In this document: positions 10,223 to 22,457 of the stretch, one piece after another
Layout: each line of letters starts with the position of its first letter
How positions within the stretch are numbered: the first letter of the stretch is position 1
DNA from: Cytospora piceicola
Taxonomy: Eukaryota; Ascomycota; Sordariomycetes; Diaporthales; Cytosporaceae
DNA length: 64,000 bases
NCBI GenBank assembly: GCA_023375675.1
Contig: JALQBC010000008.1
Span: 1,116,001 to 1,180,000 of the forward strand
Direction of reading: 5' to 3'
The notes under the pieces: generated by a model
Database searches by the model: none
What the model was told of the DNA's origin: nothing
Seen by the model: the letters and a program-made list of their open reading frames with translations, nothing else
Made by a program: the position numbers and the translations under genes

Positions 10223-11404
10223 ATGGGTCTCGCCGGTGTCAAAAAGTAAGCAGAAGAACCCAAATACCCAAAACACCCAACACTTCTGCCCTCCCTCTCA
10301 TCTCAAACAAAACAAAACCAAAACCAAAAAAACTAACAAGAGCACCCCCTCTTCCCCCCTCGCAGCAAGAAAAAATGGGCCAAGGACCCCAACAACACGG
10401 CGTGGTCGCGCAACGCCGACACCTTCGGGCAGAAGATCCTGCGGTCCCAGGGCTGGGCGCCGGGCGAGTACCTGGGCGCGCGGGACGCCTCGCACTCGGA
10501 GTTCTACAGCGCGGCCAACGCGTCGCACATCCGGGCGGTCCTGAAGGACGACAACATGGGCCTGGGCGCGCGGCGGAACCAGGGCGACGAGTGCACGGGG
10601 CTGGACGCCCTGCAGGACCTGCTGTCGCGGCTCAACGGGAGGAGCGACGAGGCCGTGGGCGAGGACAGGAGGAAGAGGGAGGACACCAAGATCAGCCGGT
10701 ACCTGAACCGCAAGGTCGGCACCATGCGCTTCGTCTTCGGCGGCCTGCTGGTGGGCGACAAGGTGCAGGAGCTGGCCGACTCGCTGAAGGAGAAGGACCA
10801 GGGCGCCGCGAAGGTGCCTGGGCAGGGTGGTGATGCGTCTTCTTCTTCTTCTGAGGAAGAGGAGGAGGAGGAGAGCGCTGCCAGTGTCAAGAAAGAGAAG
10901 AAGAGCAAGAAGAGGAAATCAGAGGATGGGGACACGGATCATAAGAAGGCCAAGAAGTCCAAGAAACGAAAGGCGGACGATGCCGACGAGGACTCGAAAT
11001 CGAGGCGCAAGGAGAAGAAGGACAAGAAGAGGAGGAAGGAGGCGGGGGAAGACGACGAGTCAAGCCCAGGCGACGCCGACGAGGCCTCCGCGGCCCGAAA
11101 GAAGTCCAAGAAGGAGAAGAAGGAGAAGCGGAGGAAGTCCAAGGACGACGACGAGAACTCCACCGACGCGTCAGATTCACAGTCCAAGAAGAAGGAGAAG
11201 AAGAGGAAGAGGAAAGCAGACAAGACCGACGACGGCGAGACTACAAAATCCTCAACACCGACCGTCAGCGGCATATCAACACCCATATCTGGCTCCGTGC
11301 CCGTGCCGCATCGACATCTCGCCCGGTCGAGGTTTATAGCACAGAAGAGGGCGGCCGTGATGGACCAGGCGGCGTTGAACCAGATCTTCATGATCAAGGC
11401 GTGA
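10223..11404 (+). CDS. PXR1: PXR1/PinX1-like G-patch protein
   Basis: Nucleolar protein that, in yeast, activates the DEAH helicase Prp43 in rRNA and snoRNA processing and can inhibit telomerase. Two exons, 10223-10245 and 10366-11404, flank a 120-base intron (GTAAGC, branch CTAAC, acceptor CGCAG), giving 353 residues (yeast Pxr1 has 271). The start MGLAGVKNKKKWAKDPNNTA is diagnostic. The G-patch spans about residues 25-72 (TFGQKILRSQGWAPGEYLG, then NMGLGARR). It is followed by LNRKVGTMRFVFGGLLVGDK. From about residue 205 it is Lys/Glu/Ser-rich, with repeated KKEKKSKKRK blocks suited to nucleolar retention. The tail HLARSRFIAQKRAA to MIKA is also conserved in fungi. The low-complexity part is open in several frames; the G-patch fixes the right one. 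Confidence 0.93.
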
Positions 11405-12587
11405 GCGAGCCCGAACCTGGCTCGAGGTTTCAGACTCAGGCGCTGTCTTGGGTGTCGGCATTCTTGAGTGGCAGCACTCGGGCGTTCTGCTGAAGATCGT
11501 CCGCTGCCCTCCAGAGTCGAGGAATGGACTGTCAAAGCAGGACCCGAAGGTCGCGCCACTGGAATGTACGGCTACAATAAGCCAGTTCTTCAGCGCGGCA
11601 TGGTTCAGTAGGCCCTTGGCCCACGATGTTGCATATCGGGGGTAATACGGCCATCTGCCTAAACTGGTCTTCACAATATTCGGAGCGGCAAGAGCAATTA
11701 CCGCGACTGGCGTTCGAAGGCGTTTCTATTTAATATCATCTGGGTTCAAGCATTAGAGCTGTAGCTAGCAGCATCCAGCAAATTCAAATTGTACCTCTGT
11801 AATGAGAGCAGCTTTCGGACCGAACGAGGCTTTCGGACTGAACGAGCAGTGATACGTGATACCACATAAAATGATTGCATGTGTAATTTTACATTTTGTT
11901 CAATTCGAACTTGGAACTATAGCTCAACAAGCTCTGTATCAGACTGTTTAGGCCCCCCCGGAACGCCAATATTGTCCTTTGCCTTCCTTCCTTGGATTTC
12001 AAAGCAACCGAGGCAAATAGGCTAGTTCCGCTGTGAACTCAGCCACAAAACACTCATCTCTCCACTAAGATTGCAACAGGTGGTGCAAGCCGCCAAGGGT
12101 CTAGAACGTGGTCCCTTTTCCCGTCCCAATCCTTGCCACAATTCCAGGCTTGCTCCCTATTTCGAGTCAAGAGGATGCCGCGAACGCCAGGCTAACAGTG
12201 ACAAACCGAGAAACCTCTTTTCCACGAGGTGTTATTCGACGCGCCACTTTTGTTTTCATCCCGCCGTGGTGTCCTTGAACAGACGTTTCATGCAGCCGCA
12301 CGATTCCCAAAATCTAGATTTCGGTTCAAGAGCACAACGCCATCCGCCTACTCGTGTCCGGGCAGAAATTGACCCCAAATGCCTGGAATAAAAGTGGAAT
12401 GTGGCCAAAGTGAGCGTAATGTGTCGCAGTGGTGCTATACCGTCCGGAACTCCGTCGCATCGCAGCCCCAAAAAGCCTCTTGTAGACATAGATCGCGATG
12501 GGAAGGTTTGTGAGACGGAGTGGTCGAAATCACAGGTCGCCGTGTTCAAAATAGTACAATAGTCGTATCATCCAGATTCGGAATGCT
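11405..12587. other. Convergent spacer after PXR1
   Basis: This is 1183 bases between convergent genes. AT-rich stretches (11690-11960) suit 3' UTR and terminator function. The rest has only short open frames without recognisable features. I see no repeat or RNA gene. Confidence 0.4.
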
Positions 12588-13532
12588 TCAATCCATGTAG
12601 AAGTCGCCCTTCAAGATACGCTCCTGGAAGGGATCAGGCTTGAGACGGTTGTCTCGAGGGGGTGACCGGGGCTTAGGGGTATGAGCGGGCGGCGCGGGCA
12701 TCTCGGAGACGGACCTGGCGCGGTCGTGCGTGCCGGGGGCCACGGCAGCAGTGCGAGGCGGCGAGCCATTCATGCCCGAAGCGAGGGAGAAAGAAGGGCG
12801 TTGGCCCGATGCGACGGTGCTCTCAGCACGAGATCTAAGCTGCTCTGACCAGTTGAAGCCCTGGTCTTTTTGAGTAGCGGATGCCAGGTCAGAAACGGGT
12901 CTCGGATGTGTTGTATCGCTTTCATCGGCTGGCTTTGTCTGAGTCGTGGGGGAAGACGGGGGCTTCCAGGACGTCCCAGGCATGGTAGCGGCAGCAGTGT
13001 CGGAAGAATTTGGGGGCACAGCATCGATGTCCCGATGCTGCATGAAGGGAGAAACGGGAACACCAGGAAAGTGGGTTGTAGGCATACCATTGCTTGTTCC
13101 AGGACTGTTTCCGCCAGGACGACGCATGGCGGTTGAGGCACCAAGGCTCATGCGGCGATGGAAGGGACTGGCAGGGACACCGCGGGCGGCAGAGGGGTAG
13201 TCTTCCTCCTCGATGGCATTCTCATCGAGCGAGTCGGAGTTGTTGGTGGACAGGCTCGCTCGGCGGGCGAAAGAGGCGTTGCTCGTGGGAGAGGTACCGG
13301 ATAGGCCAAGGGAAGTCGTAGTGAGCGACAGCCTGCGGCGTTGTTCGTTGAGGGCAGCAGTGGTGATTGCGCTCGGGAAGACGGGGGTACCAGTAGCAGT
13401 GGAATTGCTCCGCTGGAAGAGGTTGGTAAAGGCGGCGGAGGTGACGGAACCACGGCGGTTGCGATGCATGTCGGCTGGTGGAGGGGAGGGAGGCTTGGCG
13501 TTGTTGTTGGAGTTGGCGTTGTCTGCAGACAT
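12588..13532 (-). CDS. Disordered Ser/Pro-rich protein with four RRxS kinase motifs
   Basis: A single uninterrupted minus-strand frame of 314 residues starts MSADNANSNN and ends ERILKGDFYMD. It is rich in Ser, Thr, Pro, Asn and Ala with no predicted fold. Four basic-directed sites fit the PKA consensus RRxS: RRGS (26-29), RRLS (66-69), RRAS (90-93) and RRMS (126-129). Three are followed by Leu or Val. Further SP/TP sites are scattered through it. A conserved-looking block, GFNWSEQLRSRAES, lies near residue 225, and the final dozen residues also look constrained. I believe similar proteins occur widely in filamentous fungi but cannot name a characterised one. An adaptor or PKA-regulated scaffold role is inferred from the motifs alone. 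Confidence 0.65.
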   Translation of the reverse strand: MSADNANSNNNAKPPSPPPADMHRNRRGSVTSAAFTNLFQRSNSTATGTPVFPSAITTAALNEQRRRLSLTTTSLGLSGTSPTSNASFARRASLSTNNSDSLDENAIEEEDYPSAARGVPASPFHRRMSLGASTAMRRPGGNSPGTSNGMPTTHFPGVPVSPFMQHRDIDAVPPNSSDTAAATMPGTSWKPPSSPTTQTKPADESDTTHPRPVSDLASATQKDQGFNWSEQLRSRAESTVASGQRPSFSLASGMNGSPPRTAAVAPGTHDRARSVSEMPAPPAHTPKPRSPPRDNRLKPDPFQERILKGDFYMD

Positions 13533-14652
13533 CGTGACTGTGTTTACAATGGCCTCAAGGTTTGGGGGCGGGGACTTATATCAGGAACAAAGAGCGCACA
13601 ACAAGGTGGGTGGATAGTGGATAGTTGAGTGAAAAGAGTATAGCGAGTCGTGGTTCCCGCCGGGTGGGACGATTGCCTGATATGGTTTCCTGAGAATGGT
13701 TCGAGTGTTGTGCGACACCGGAAGCAGAGTTAGTGGATAGTGAAACGTCAAGTCGATGAGGTCTTCTGGAGCGTAGTAATGACAGACGGCCCAATGTCAT
13801 AAGTAGCCCGTTGCAGGGTCGTATATGTAATGTGCTCAGACACCGGTCAGGGATCTCTGGACTTTTATGGTCCTGACGATCAAGGGGGGGGGGAGGTCAG
13901 CCTGGCACCTGGGCAGCCTGGGGTGGCTCTTGGCTTGTGGGCTGTGCCGCGATGTCTCTCCTTTGTCTTTGGCCACTGATAAGGCTAACTAGCAGCGCCA
14001 GGTGGACACGGGACACTCAATGACAGTGCCCGAATGCAAGAACAGACCAGGATTGACGAGGATCGGATCGGCTGTAGTAGCCTTCCAGTTCTGCCAGTTT
14101 TCGAAACCAAAACCAGCCAGCCCAGCCCAAAGTCGGTCCAGCCAGCCCAGCCAGCCAGCTCGTTTGGTAGCGCTGGGCGGATCAGCAGAGTGTGACGTTG
14201 ACGCACCCCCTTCTGGTCTGAGGACTGGAATGGGTTGGGTCCCCGTTGTTTGAAATCAACGTCAACAACAACAACTGAATCAACCGGTCCTCGTCACAGC
14301 GGGAATGATGATTGACAGATAGGAAGTTGTGGCAAGAAAGCGCCAAGAGGACCAAGAAGACCAAGAAGACCAAGAGTGGACCTTGTATGTACTATGCGGT
14401 GTGTTGTACCTAGTGTACTGTAACATGTACCGTATTCGTTGCGTGCACCAGCTGGTGGAGAACTGCCGTGAAAAGGGATCTGTCGGCAAGATCCCCCGGA
14501 GTGAGATTGATGTTGAGATTGCGGGGAAAGAAGTACTGCCAACCAGCGGCCAAGAAATCTTTGTCACTTGTTGTATGTATGATAAGGAAGGAAGCGGGTT
14601 TCGGATTTTCAGATGGGAATCATCAGAGACAGAACAGACAGGTGTCAACGTC

Positions 14653-14730
14653 GGATTGGATTGGGTTGGATTTTGAATTGGATTGGATTGGATTGGATTG
14701 AATTAGGTTGGGTTGGGTTGGTTTGGTTTG
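14653..14730. repeat. Degenerate pentanucleotide repeat (GGATT then GGTTG)
   Basis: About nine GGATT-type units (with GGGTT and TGAATT variants) pass into GGTTG units. A (GAAT)n tract follows at 14762-14781. It lies about 1.1 kb upstream of the RRxS gene. Confidence 0.7.
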
Positions 14731-15384
14731 CTCCAAGTGGGTTGCAAAGAGAAGACAACCTCAATGAATGAATGAATGAATCCACGAGAGGTGTGTGTGG
14801 TTGGTTGACTCAGACGCGTACGAATACCTAAGTACTTAGTAGGCAGTTGTTTTTTCTTTCAGAAGGTGTGAGCGGACAGGAAATGGAAGGAGATGCAGGA
14901 GACGACGGTGGCTGAACGAAGGCGTTTGTGTCTTCCAAGTTTCTCCTACTACTACTACCACAGTAAGCAGTAGAGAGCAATCAGGCTGTCAGGATGCCTA
15001 GATGCCTGCTCATCATGATCCTCAACAAGGTGAAGGCGAGAGGTTGCAGGCTAGCATCCCCCGACCTTCCCGCTGAACGTGCCAGGAGCCAATAGGAATC
15101 CATGGTAAGCCTACTAGCGTGGTGGGTGGCACTGACCGTGCGCTGCAGAACTAGTAGGGATGAGTTGATTACCCCACAGTTTAGGGCCCCCCTCTTCCCA
15201 CTAGCGACGTCACCTTGTGTTGGAGTGTTGGAGGAGCTGTTCGCTATCAAAGAGGGTCATAATTATCAGATGCATTGGACAGTGGCATAATCCATACCAC
15301 AGTAACCGAGAATGCCCATCCACCACTTGACCATTTGAGATGTCCGCTGTCTCTACATAGCACCGTCTTGATGTTGACTCTCAC

Positions 15385-15468
15385 TACCTAGGTACCTACT
15401 GTACTGTGTCTAGTGTGGTTGCGTATCTATGTACATACATACCTACCTCGGTACCTACCTAGGGTAGA
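15385..15468. promoter_or_regulatory. TACCTAGGTA palindrome with neighbouring relatives
   Basis: Exact TACCTAGGTA is at 15385-15394, running directly into another TACCTA. About 55 bases on, a cluster of TACCT/AGGTA half-sites ends in TACCTAGGGTA. No adjacent gene is recognised. Confidence 0.45.
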
Positions 15469-18400
15469 TACTGTAGATAGGCAGGTCCGGAGATCTGCCA
15501 TCAGGAGGATCATTGCCTTCCCACGTCATCTTCGTCGCACGTTTAGGATACTACTATGTAAGTATCAGGTATCTGTGTGCCACACACAAGAAGATCCCAA
15601 CCTCGCGGCACCCAACCGACTCTTCGTATTTGCCGACATTATTGAATCTTCTGCGACTGTCGATCAGGAGGCTATAACGTACGTATCTGCGTATGAGTGA
15701 GGATATGTTGACTATATTGCCAAGAGGCTTTTCTGCACTCGAAGAGTACATATGTAGGAGGTTAAGGGACTATCAGACTGATGTGACGACCACAACTGCT
15801 ATCTAAACCTGCCTGCTGCCACACCTGCACATCGAGCCCACCCCGATACACCATCATATAGTCTGCAGTAGCTTCTGCAACTGACTGTCACACTTTGGTC
15901 CGCGACTCCTGCCCACTGGCTGGTCTTGTCCCGGAGCATAATTTAAGTTTTCTGGACGTTTAACCTTTTGGGCCCACGACATGAAGGTCCCCTAATGCAG
16001 GTTACTTCTGCGTATGGATAACTAAAGTCAGCCACGAAGACCGAGCAACCAATCCATCCTTGAATGTGCTCGGTTCGGCTGCACAAACTACGGACCTGTA
16101 CACACCATCTTCTCGAAGCTGTGTCCAATGATACCACCAGGTTACTAAGTTCAAAGGGATCTCAGATGCCAGTAGCTTTCCCTTCCAGACGACGCACGAA
16201 CTCTGATGGCAGCCAAGGACGCCCTTCTCTGTCCTTGCCACACACGTGCCACCATGCCGTGCCCCCTTGTTCAAGTCGTTTCTGACGTGCTCGCTCACCT
16301 TAGCCACGGACCTACAGCTCCACAAGTGTGTTGGCTTGCGTCTCGGTTTTTCTTTGAAACCTCCAGTGCAAAGCCTTACCTATCTGATCCGAAGGCTTAT
16401 TCATGCCCCGTTCGGGAATCTCGATGGCTCCTTTTTGACAGCTCACGCCGTGACTCGTTCTGCTCGATAACCCGCCCTCACACTTTCCGCAGCACGCGAC
16501 TTCATCGGGGAATGCAATGCTCCCGCCCTCCACAGCATACCCATCAAAGACGACCGAAGCATTCGGAGCCCCCCTCTTCCCCTCGAACACTCTGTTCTGG
16601 TCCGATTCATCTGTCGATTCTTCATCGCTTCACGCCGGAAATGGCCAGATACCCCAGCGGGAAACCCCTCTGAGATATCCGCCTGTAACCCAAGGGTAGC
16701 AACAGTGTCACCCCCCACCCCCCCGAGCAACACAACGGCGAAGGCCGCCTACAGTGAGTGCTTTGAGGTTCCAGCTGCGGGAAGGCGCTTGACGGCGACC
16801 TGCAGAAGGTCTAGAACGGGGTGCGTCTCCGGCCTTCGAGAGTGGTGCCCCCTTTGTCGATAATGCCGTCGCCCGACGTCGTACAAAAGAAGGCCTGGTC
16901 ATTGGCCACGGGAGGTTTTGAGCTGAGACGCCCACGCCATGGTTCACATAGAAGGGACCAAGAGCGCAGCACACCACGTGCGTGTGTGGTCTGATTGGCC
17001 CGCGAGCTTTATACTTTTATACACTAACACACCGGGGCGGCACAGATGGGGATTCCTAAATGGTTAATTTGATATCGTTACAGACTTTATTAACGAGTAG
17101 CCAGTTGGTCACTTGCAGCAAGATCCGGTGGCAAGATCTCTTCGGCAGTTGTCACCGCGGTTGAGTAACAGAGGCCTTCTCATTCGAGCAGCTCTCACGA
17201 CAGTTGAGTACCCCCGAAAGTCACCATTCCATAAGCTATGATCTCCGCGGCCCCGTGGGCAGTTGGGACATACTATCCACATCATTCCCTAGTACAGAGG
17301 ACTCAGAACTAGAGCTGTACCCCACAGCTGAAAAGCAACCACAAGGCTAGACCGTCGAGCAAAACCGATCGCGCCGGTCTCTGCGGTTCTCCTGGTTTCT
17401 CAACTTGTTCACTAGTTTTGCACTTGTGCCCAGCCAACGGAATAGCTACTTAAGCCCCATGAACGACAAAAATAGCCTAGGTGAGATGGCTCTAGGTGAG
17501 TAAGGTGAGCAGGTTTCGGCCAAGCGATGACTCTGTGGTATGTAATACGGTGTCTGACATGCGTCCTTCAAGACTTCGCGTGGCCCCCTCGAAGTTCCAT
17601 TCATCATGACGAGCCAATGGAAGTGGACCTTCGAGTACCGAGATCGTGGATGAGATCTTGTTCCTTTTGCCATCAGCTTGGTCGAAGTACGGTAGAACGT
17701 GGGATGCAACCTTCCTTCTGTAGATGGCGAGGCACAGCACTGAGAGAGAAAAGCAGTTATCAGTTTTCCCAGCCTTGGTCCTGTGAACACAACTACAACT
17801 GATTATGAACCAGCCCAGCTTGTAAAGGAGGCTGGCGATACAAATTCTCGAGGGGAGCAACTTGATGCTGATCCCCCGGCTCGTAGTCTCTCTGTACGCG
17901 TACCACCCGTTGTGGTGTGACCGGTTGGAGGATTCCCATCCTGTCAGACCGTGTACATGTAAGAATATGGCAATATGACGCCAAGAATTCGTCGGACAAA
18001 CAATGCCAGAGGATGGGGGTGTATCCCACGAGACCACTTGTTTGGAAACTTATCGCTAAGTTGCCTTGCCCCTGAGATCGAGTGGCCACGGTCCCAGGGT
18101 TAGGGCTGAGAAGCTTAGTCAGCCAGCCTTGTTCTCGACGACGTCGGTCGTAGTTGTTGTTCATTGTTGAGCTTGATCATCATGACTTTGCTGTTCAAAT
18201 ACTGGAGTGATACGATAAGTGCGATATTCCTCACTGAAAAAATGATCTGGGGCTCCCACATCTCATATGAATCATTCCATGCGACTACCAGAAAGAAGTC
18301 CTGGGTTCCGTTCCATGCCGGGGCATTTCACTGTCACAACACGTAAACTCACAGCACAGTTGATATGTTGGCATTACGGACAAGCCGAGTAAACCCAATC

Positions 18401-18571
18401 GATTCACAAGTATGAGAGGTACTTTACAGACACCGAAAATAACAACTGACAGGCTGCAAATGGCCCATATCCCCTGTAGTCCTGAAAAAACTAAACACAA
18501 AACCCAGCGCAGATCAACCCGGCCTTTTCCACTCCACCAGACGAGGAGGTTTCACCCCCCCCCCTACGCGG

Positions 18572-21067
18572 CTAAGCCGTGGCGGTATCCAAACCACCGG
18601 TGCTCTCTATTCCCTCTCCCTTGCCGACGGCGCTCTCATCCTGCCCGTCATAGGCCACGTACAGCCCAGACATCCGGCCGGGGGCCGGCGAGCCAAGCAC
18701 GGGCGACGAGCGCCGGCTGTTGGCGGCCGACGACGACGAGCACCCCCCCGCCGACGGCTCCGTCGCGGCCGCCCGGGCGCCCGGCGTGAAAGGCTCGGCC
18801 TTGGCGGACAGCTGGCCCGAGGACGAGGGGCGGTTCGACGAGGAGGAAGAGGAGGACGGCGGGCTGCCGGGGGGGAAGCCCGGGGCGAAGGGGGGAGGCG
18901 GGGGCAGCTTGGGCGGCTGCTGCGCCTGCGGCCACGCCCAGGCGGGGGCGGCGGGGGCGCGGTGGGCGAGGGGGCTGGCCGCGAGGCCGGGTGCCCCGCG
19001 CGGCGAGAAGCCGACGGGCATTGGGCGGTCTAGCATGATGGTCGAGGCCGTGGCGGCGGGATGCTTTGCTGCGGTCGGGTATGGCCCCGCGGAGGGTGGT
19101 GGTCCGTCTATGGGAGATGGTCCTGCCTCGGTGTGCTCCTCGGCGGCGGAGGGTGGTCTGGCTTCGTCGGTAGTCCCGGCGACAGCCTCCTCGGCGCCAT
19201 TGTTCTGATCCTTGTTCTTTCCATTGCCTCGACCACTAGGAATATGGCCTGCTGGCTCGACGAGTCCAGTGGAATGATCGCCTCTACCCCGACCACGGGG
19301 AGCGCCGCGAGGTACTGCCTGAAATGGGTCGATGGTTCCGTCCGCGCGAAGAATCGGGACAGCCTTGGACTTCTTGTTGGCGCTGCGATGAGGTGTAAAA
19401 GGAGGCGACGGTGGAGCTGGTGCGGTCGCCTTCCCCTCCGGAAACATGAAGTCGTCCTCCAGCCTCCAACCGTTAGGGCGGTACTTCACCCACATAACTT
19501 GCATGTGCTGGAACCCCTTCGTGATAGCAGGCACATGCGGACAAAACCCAGCCGTGTGCAGCCACATGTGATCGGCAACCACGGTCTGGTACAGGCTGCC
19601 CCAAGACTTCTGGTAGCTGGCCGTCCAGTGCGGGCTCTGGAGGACGATGGGGAAGGCCACGGCCATCAGCTTGCCCATGACGATGCGCAGGGATAGGAGG
19701 CGCCACTGGTCGGGCTGCGCCCACATGGACAGGTGCGCGCGGAGGAGCCCGCGCTGGAAGGCCTCCAGCCTGGCGTGGCGCAGGAGGTCCGCTAGCTCGC
19801 GCATCTCCTCCCTGGCCTCCTCGAGGCGGCTCAGGGCGTGGTCCATCATGGGGCGGCAGTGGACGGAGGCGCCGGCGATGAAGTGGTTGACGTTGACGTT
19901 GATGGACTCGGCTTCCAGTGGGTCGTCGCGATCGTAGTCGCAGTTGTCGTAATCTGTTGTGACGAAACTGTTGGTTGGTTGTGGACTACGACGGGGGGGA
20001 GGCGGAAGAGGGGTGGGGAAAGCTTACCTTCGACGTACATGAACTTGAGTACGTTGCTCAACAGAGGAGCGTGCCACTTGTTACGGTGCAGGTTCCACAC
20101 CACTGGCCGGCCCTGACGGAGATGATCAGCTTCTTATGACATTTGGACAAAGCAGCACCGGTGGTTTGTTGGAATGGTTTCAGCTCACATCTCCTCTCTC
20201 TGGTGGCAGGTACTTCTCCATGAACGTCGACATGCGCACCAGCACATAACGGTGGACGTACCACCTCGCTTCGCCGCATATGATGACCACGTCGTGGCCA
20301 TGTCCAGTCTCCCAGAGCCTGTCGAGTACGTATCAGCAGACTGCTGGCGGATAGGACTGTTGTGTGGAGCGTGACGAAAGTGACATATGCAGATACTTAC
20401 GATGTACCGGCGGGCTCAGGCTCAAGTTCAAGTTCAAGTACTTGCTCGGGGTCGGGCTCGTGCTCAGGCTCAGGCTCAGGCGCAGGCGCAGGCGCAGGCA
20501 CAGCTTTGAAGCCCAGCGAGGGTAATGGCGATAGTGAAGACGGCAGCGAAGACGGCAGCGAAGACGGCAGCGAAGACGGCAGCGAAGACGGCAGCGAAGA
20601 CGGCAGCGAAGACGGCAGCGAAGACGGCAGCGAAGACGGCACGAGAGGAGCGTCCTCCATCTCCACTAACAGAGGAGGAGGGCTTGGCGGTGGTAGCGAT
20701 GCTGGGCGGCCTTTGATAGGTTAGCTGGGAGTAGGGGTGACTGAAAGGTAAAGAAAGGTTCATTGTTTGGCAATGTGGGTAAGCTTAACTCGGAACACTT
20801 ACTGTAGGTGCCCTTCACAGCTGCAGCATATGACCGGATGTTGCCAGTGACACCTCTCTGCCGTGGCTGCTGTTTTTGCTGGCGCTTGGTCGGTGACTCG
20901 GACTCGGACAGCAACACTGAAGAAAATGAGGAAGATGGCGAGAGGACTGGCAATGCTGCAAGAGGAATGGCTGCCGTTGTCCTCGGGGCTGGCAAGGCCT
21001 TGGTGGGAGGGGGAGGAGACACCCTAGCTCCGCGAACCATGTCCGCATAGGACTTGGGAGGCACCAT
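18572..21067 (-). CDS. BTB/POZ-domain protein with low-complexity N- and C-terminal regions
   Basis: Five exons on the minus strand (21067-20803, 20710-20401, 20318-20189, 20112-20028, 19953-18572) total 2172 bases, 723 residues. Residues 1-190 are low complexity: the start MVPPKSYADMVRGA, then an LPSS repeat (about 116-147), then Pro/Glu dipeptides. The BTB fold starts at about residue 199 with GHDVVIICGEARWYVHRYVL, then MSTFMEKYLPPERGD, and after introns KWHAPLLSNVLKFMYV. A helical region follows (MMDHALSRLEEAREEMRELA). The C-terminal 280 residues are Pro/Ser/Gly-rich and end GGLDTATA. All four introns carry standard borders, and the frame joins exactly through the minisatellite. BTB proteins of this kind often act as protein-interaction or Cullin-3 adaptors; no specific partner is visible. 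An in-frame ATG at 21136 is an alternative start. Confidence 0.75.
20536..20643. repeat. 12-bp coding minisatellite, about nine units
   Basis: The unit GAAGACGGCAGC repeats eight times perfectly, with a ninth diverged unit. It lies inside exon 2 of the BTB gene, where the minus strand reads Leu-Pro-Ser-Ser per unit. The unit is four codons, so gain or loss of copies keeps the frame. An adjacent 6-bp (GCTCAG/GCGCAG) repeat at about 20465-20500 encodes Pro/Glu/Ala dipeptides. Confidence 0.95.
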
Positions 21068-22457
21068 TTCTGAAGAGAGAAACAAGAGAAGAAGTGACTC
21101 TGGGAGGAGGATTATAGCTATGGTGGTGGTGACCATAGGCGGGCGGGATCGAGACTTGATTGGAGGTGTGGTTAGGGATGTAGTTGGAGGTCAGGAAACA
21201 GCAAAATGAAAGGTTGCTGTAGGTAGTCAATCAATCAGCTTCATCAGATCCAGTCTTCCGTCACTGGGAAAGCACTGGAGTGCTAAATTTGAAAGTGGAA
21301 GCTCTACATGGGATGAAGGATTTCGTTTATCAGTCAAGAGACACTGGAGATGGGTTACTGGTTGATGGCACCGCTATCGTCCAGGGGATTTGCTGTGGGA
21401 CACTTTGCAAAACTACAAATTATTAGCAGTATAGGGTCACCTAGCTTTTTAAATCCACAAACGTAAACAGCCTATCTGTTTGTGTGGGTGAAAGTTTGGC
21501 TTTATTTGCATCCTACAGTGCAGAGAGCTCTTGTCCTTGAGAGCATAGTCCTGTTCCTCTTCAAGGTTGAGCTTGTCTTCAACCAACAGAGAGGGAAGCT
21601 TTTATAATTTGACAGTAGTTCCTTGGACGGTGAACCACTGCCATCCTTTTGCTGTAAGTCCGAATATATACTAAGTAGAGACCCGGATCAATCCCAACCC
21701 AAAGTAGCAAAACAAACAGAGCCTGTTGACTGTCAACTAAGCTGTTGCTTAAAGGGCACAAACAACAAGCGGCATCAACTACTTCCAACTGGATTCCAGG
21801 TCTTTAATCGCTTGTTGCTAGGTGTCTGGGTTTCTATCGACTCCTGACGGCAAAACTATGCTATTGTGACATGCCGCTTCGAGGCAAAGGTAGCCTCCGT
21901 TTGGACAGCCTGCCACATTCAAACAGAGTTGAAAGCCTGATTCTTTGCTCCGAGTCCTTTTACTGTCAAGACATTGAACAGGAAATGGCCCATGTTGCAA
22001 TTACCTCGGGTCTCTCACTCCTTCGTCACATCCGAATAGGCAACTTGGTCATGGATGGCTGAACGTTTCGCTACATACATGGTGCTATCCGATTGTATGT
22101 ACCGAATTGAAGGAGACTACTGCTGTTTCTTTTGGAGCCAGCGAACGAGACGCTGAACTAGACACCTTCAACTCCTTGCATCAAACCTACACCCTTGCCA
22201 CATACAATGGCTCTCATCCCCCCAAGTAAAGCAACAAGTCGCTGACGAACTCGAATCCTACCAAGACAGTCTCCTAAGTATGAATACCACCAATGAAGGT
22301 CTGTAGTAATAAGTGCAAAGCAAATTCCAGAGGTTTAGCAAGAAAAAGTATAACGAGGGACATGCAGCAAGCAAGAAACAGCACCGACAATCTAAATCCG
22401 ACATTCATCAGTATCATCACTTCAATACCACATAATAACCACCGGCCATTACACCCC
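21068..22457. other. Spacer between the BTB and Zn2Cys6 genes
   Basis: This is 1390 bases. It holds the BTB gene 5' region next to 21068 and, toward 22457, the 3' UTR of the transcription factor. The sequence is relatively AT-rich from 21280 to 21480. No further gene is supported. Confidence 0.4.

Larger units (their letters stand above)
13533..18571. other. Five-kilobase intergenic region with simple repeats
   Basis: No gene is supported. The first kilobase is the 5' region of the RRxS protein gene. Simple repeats lie at 14344-14373 (CCAAGAAGA), 14653-14702 (GGATT), 14706-14730 (GGTTG), and 14762-14781 (GAAT). A cluster of CCAGCCCAG repeats lies at about 14115-14160. A TACCTAGGTA palindrome and relatives lie at 15385-15468. 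Open frames at 16206-16673 (+) and 17492-18037 (-) lack domain signal and look accidental. Confidence 0.4.

Noticed and set aside
16206..16673. A 155-codon plus-strand frame
   Set aside because: Cys/His/Ser-rich random-looking sequence without a recognisable motif.
17492..18037. A 181-codon minus-strand frame
   Set aside because: No domain, composition like translated non-coding DNA, no introns joining it to anything, no promoter context.
20476..20763. Frame reading FAAV repeats on the minus strand, and DGSE or KTAA repeats on the plus strand
   Set aside because: A 12-bp repeat without stops is open in many frames. Only the LPSS frame joins in phase to the BTB domain.
21068..21136. Upstream in-frame ATG of the BTB gene
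   Set aside because: The internal ATG has a better context (AGAAATGG) and the extension is a hydrophobic run unlike the rest; it is kept as an alternative.
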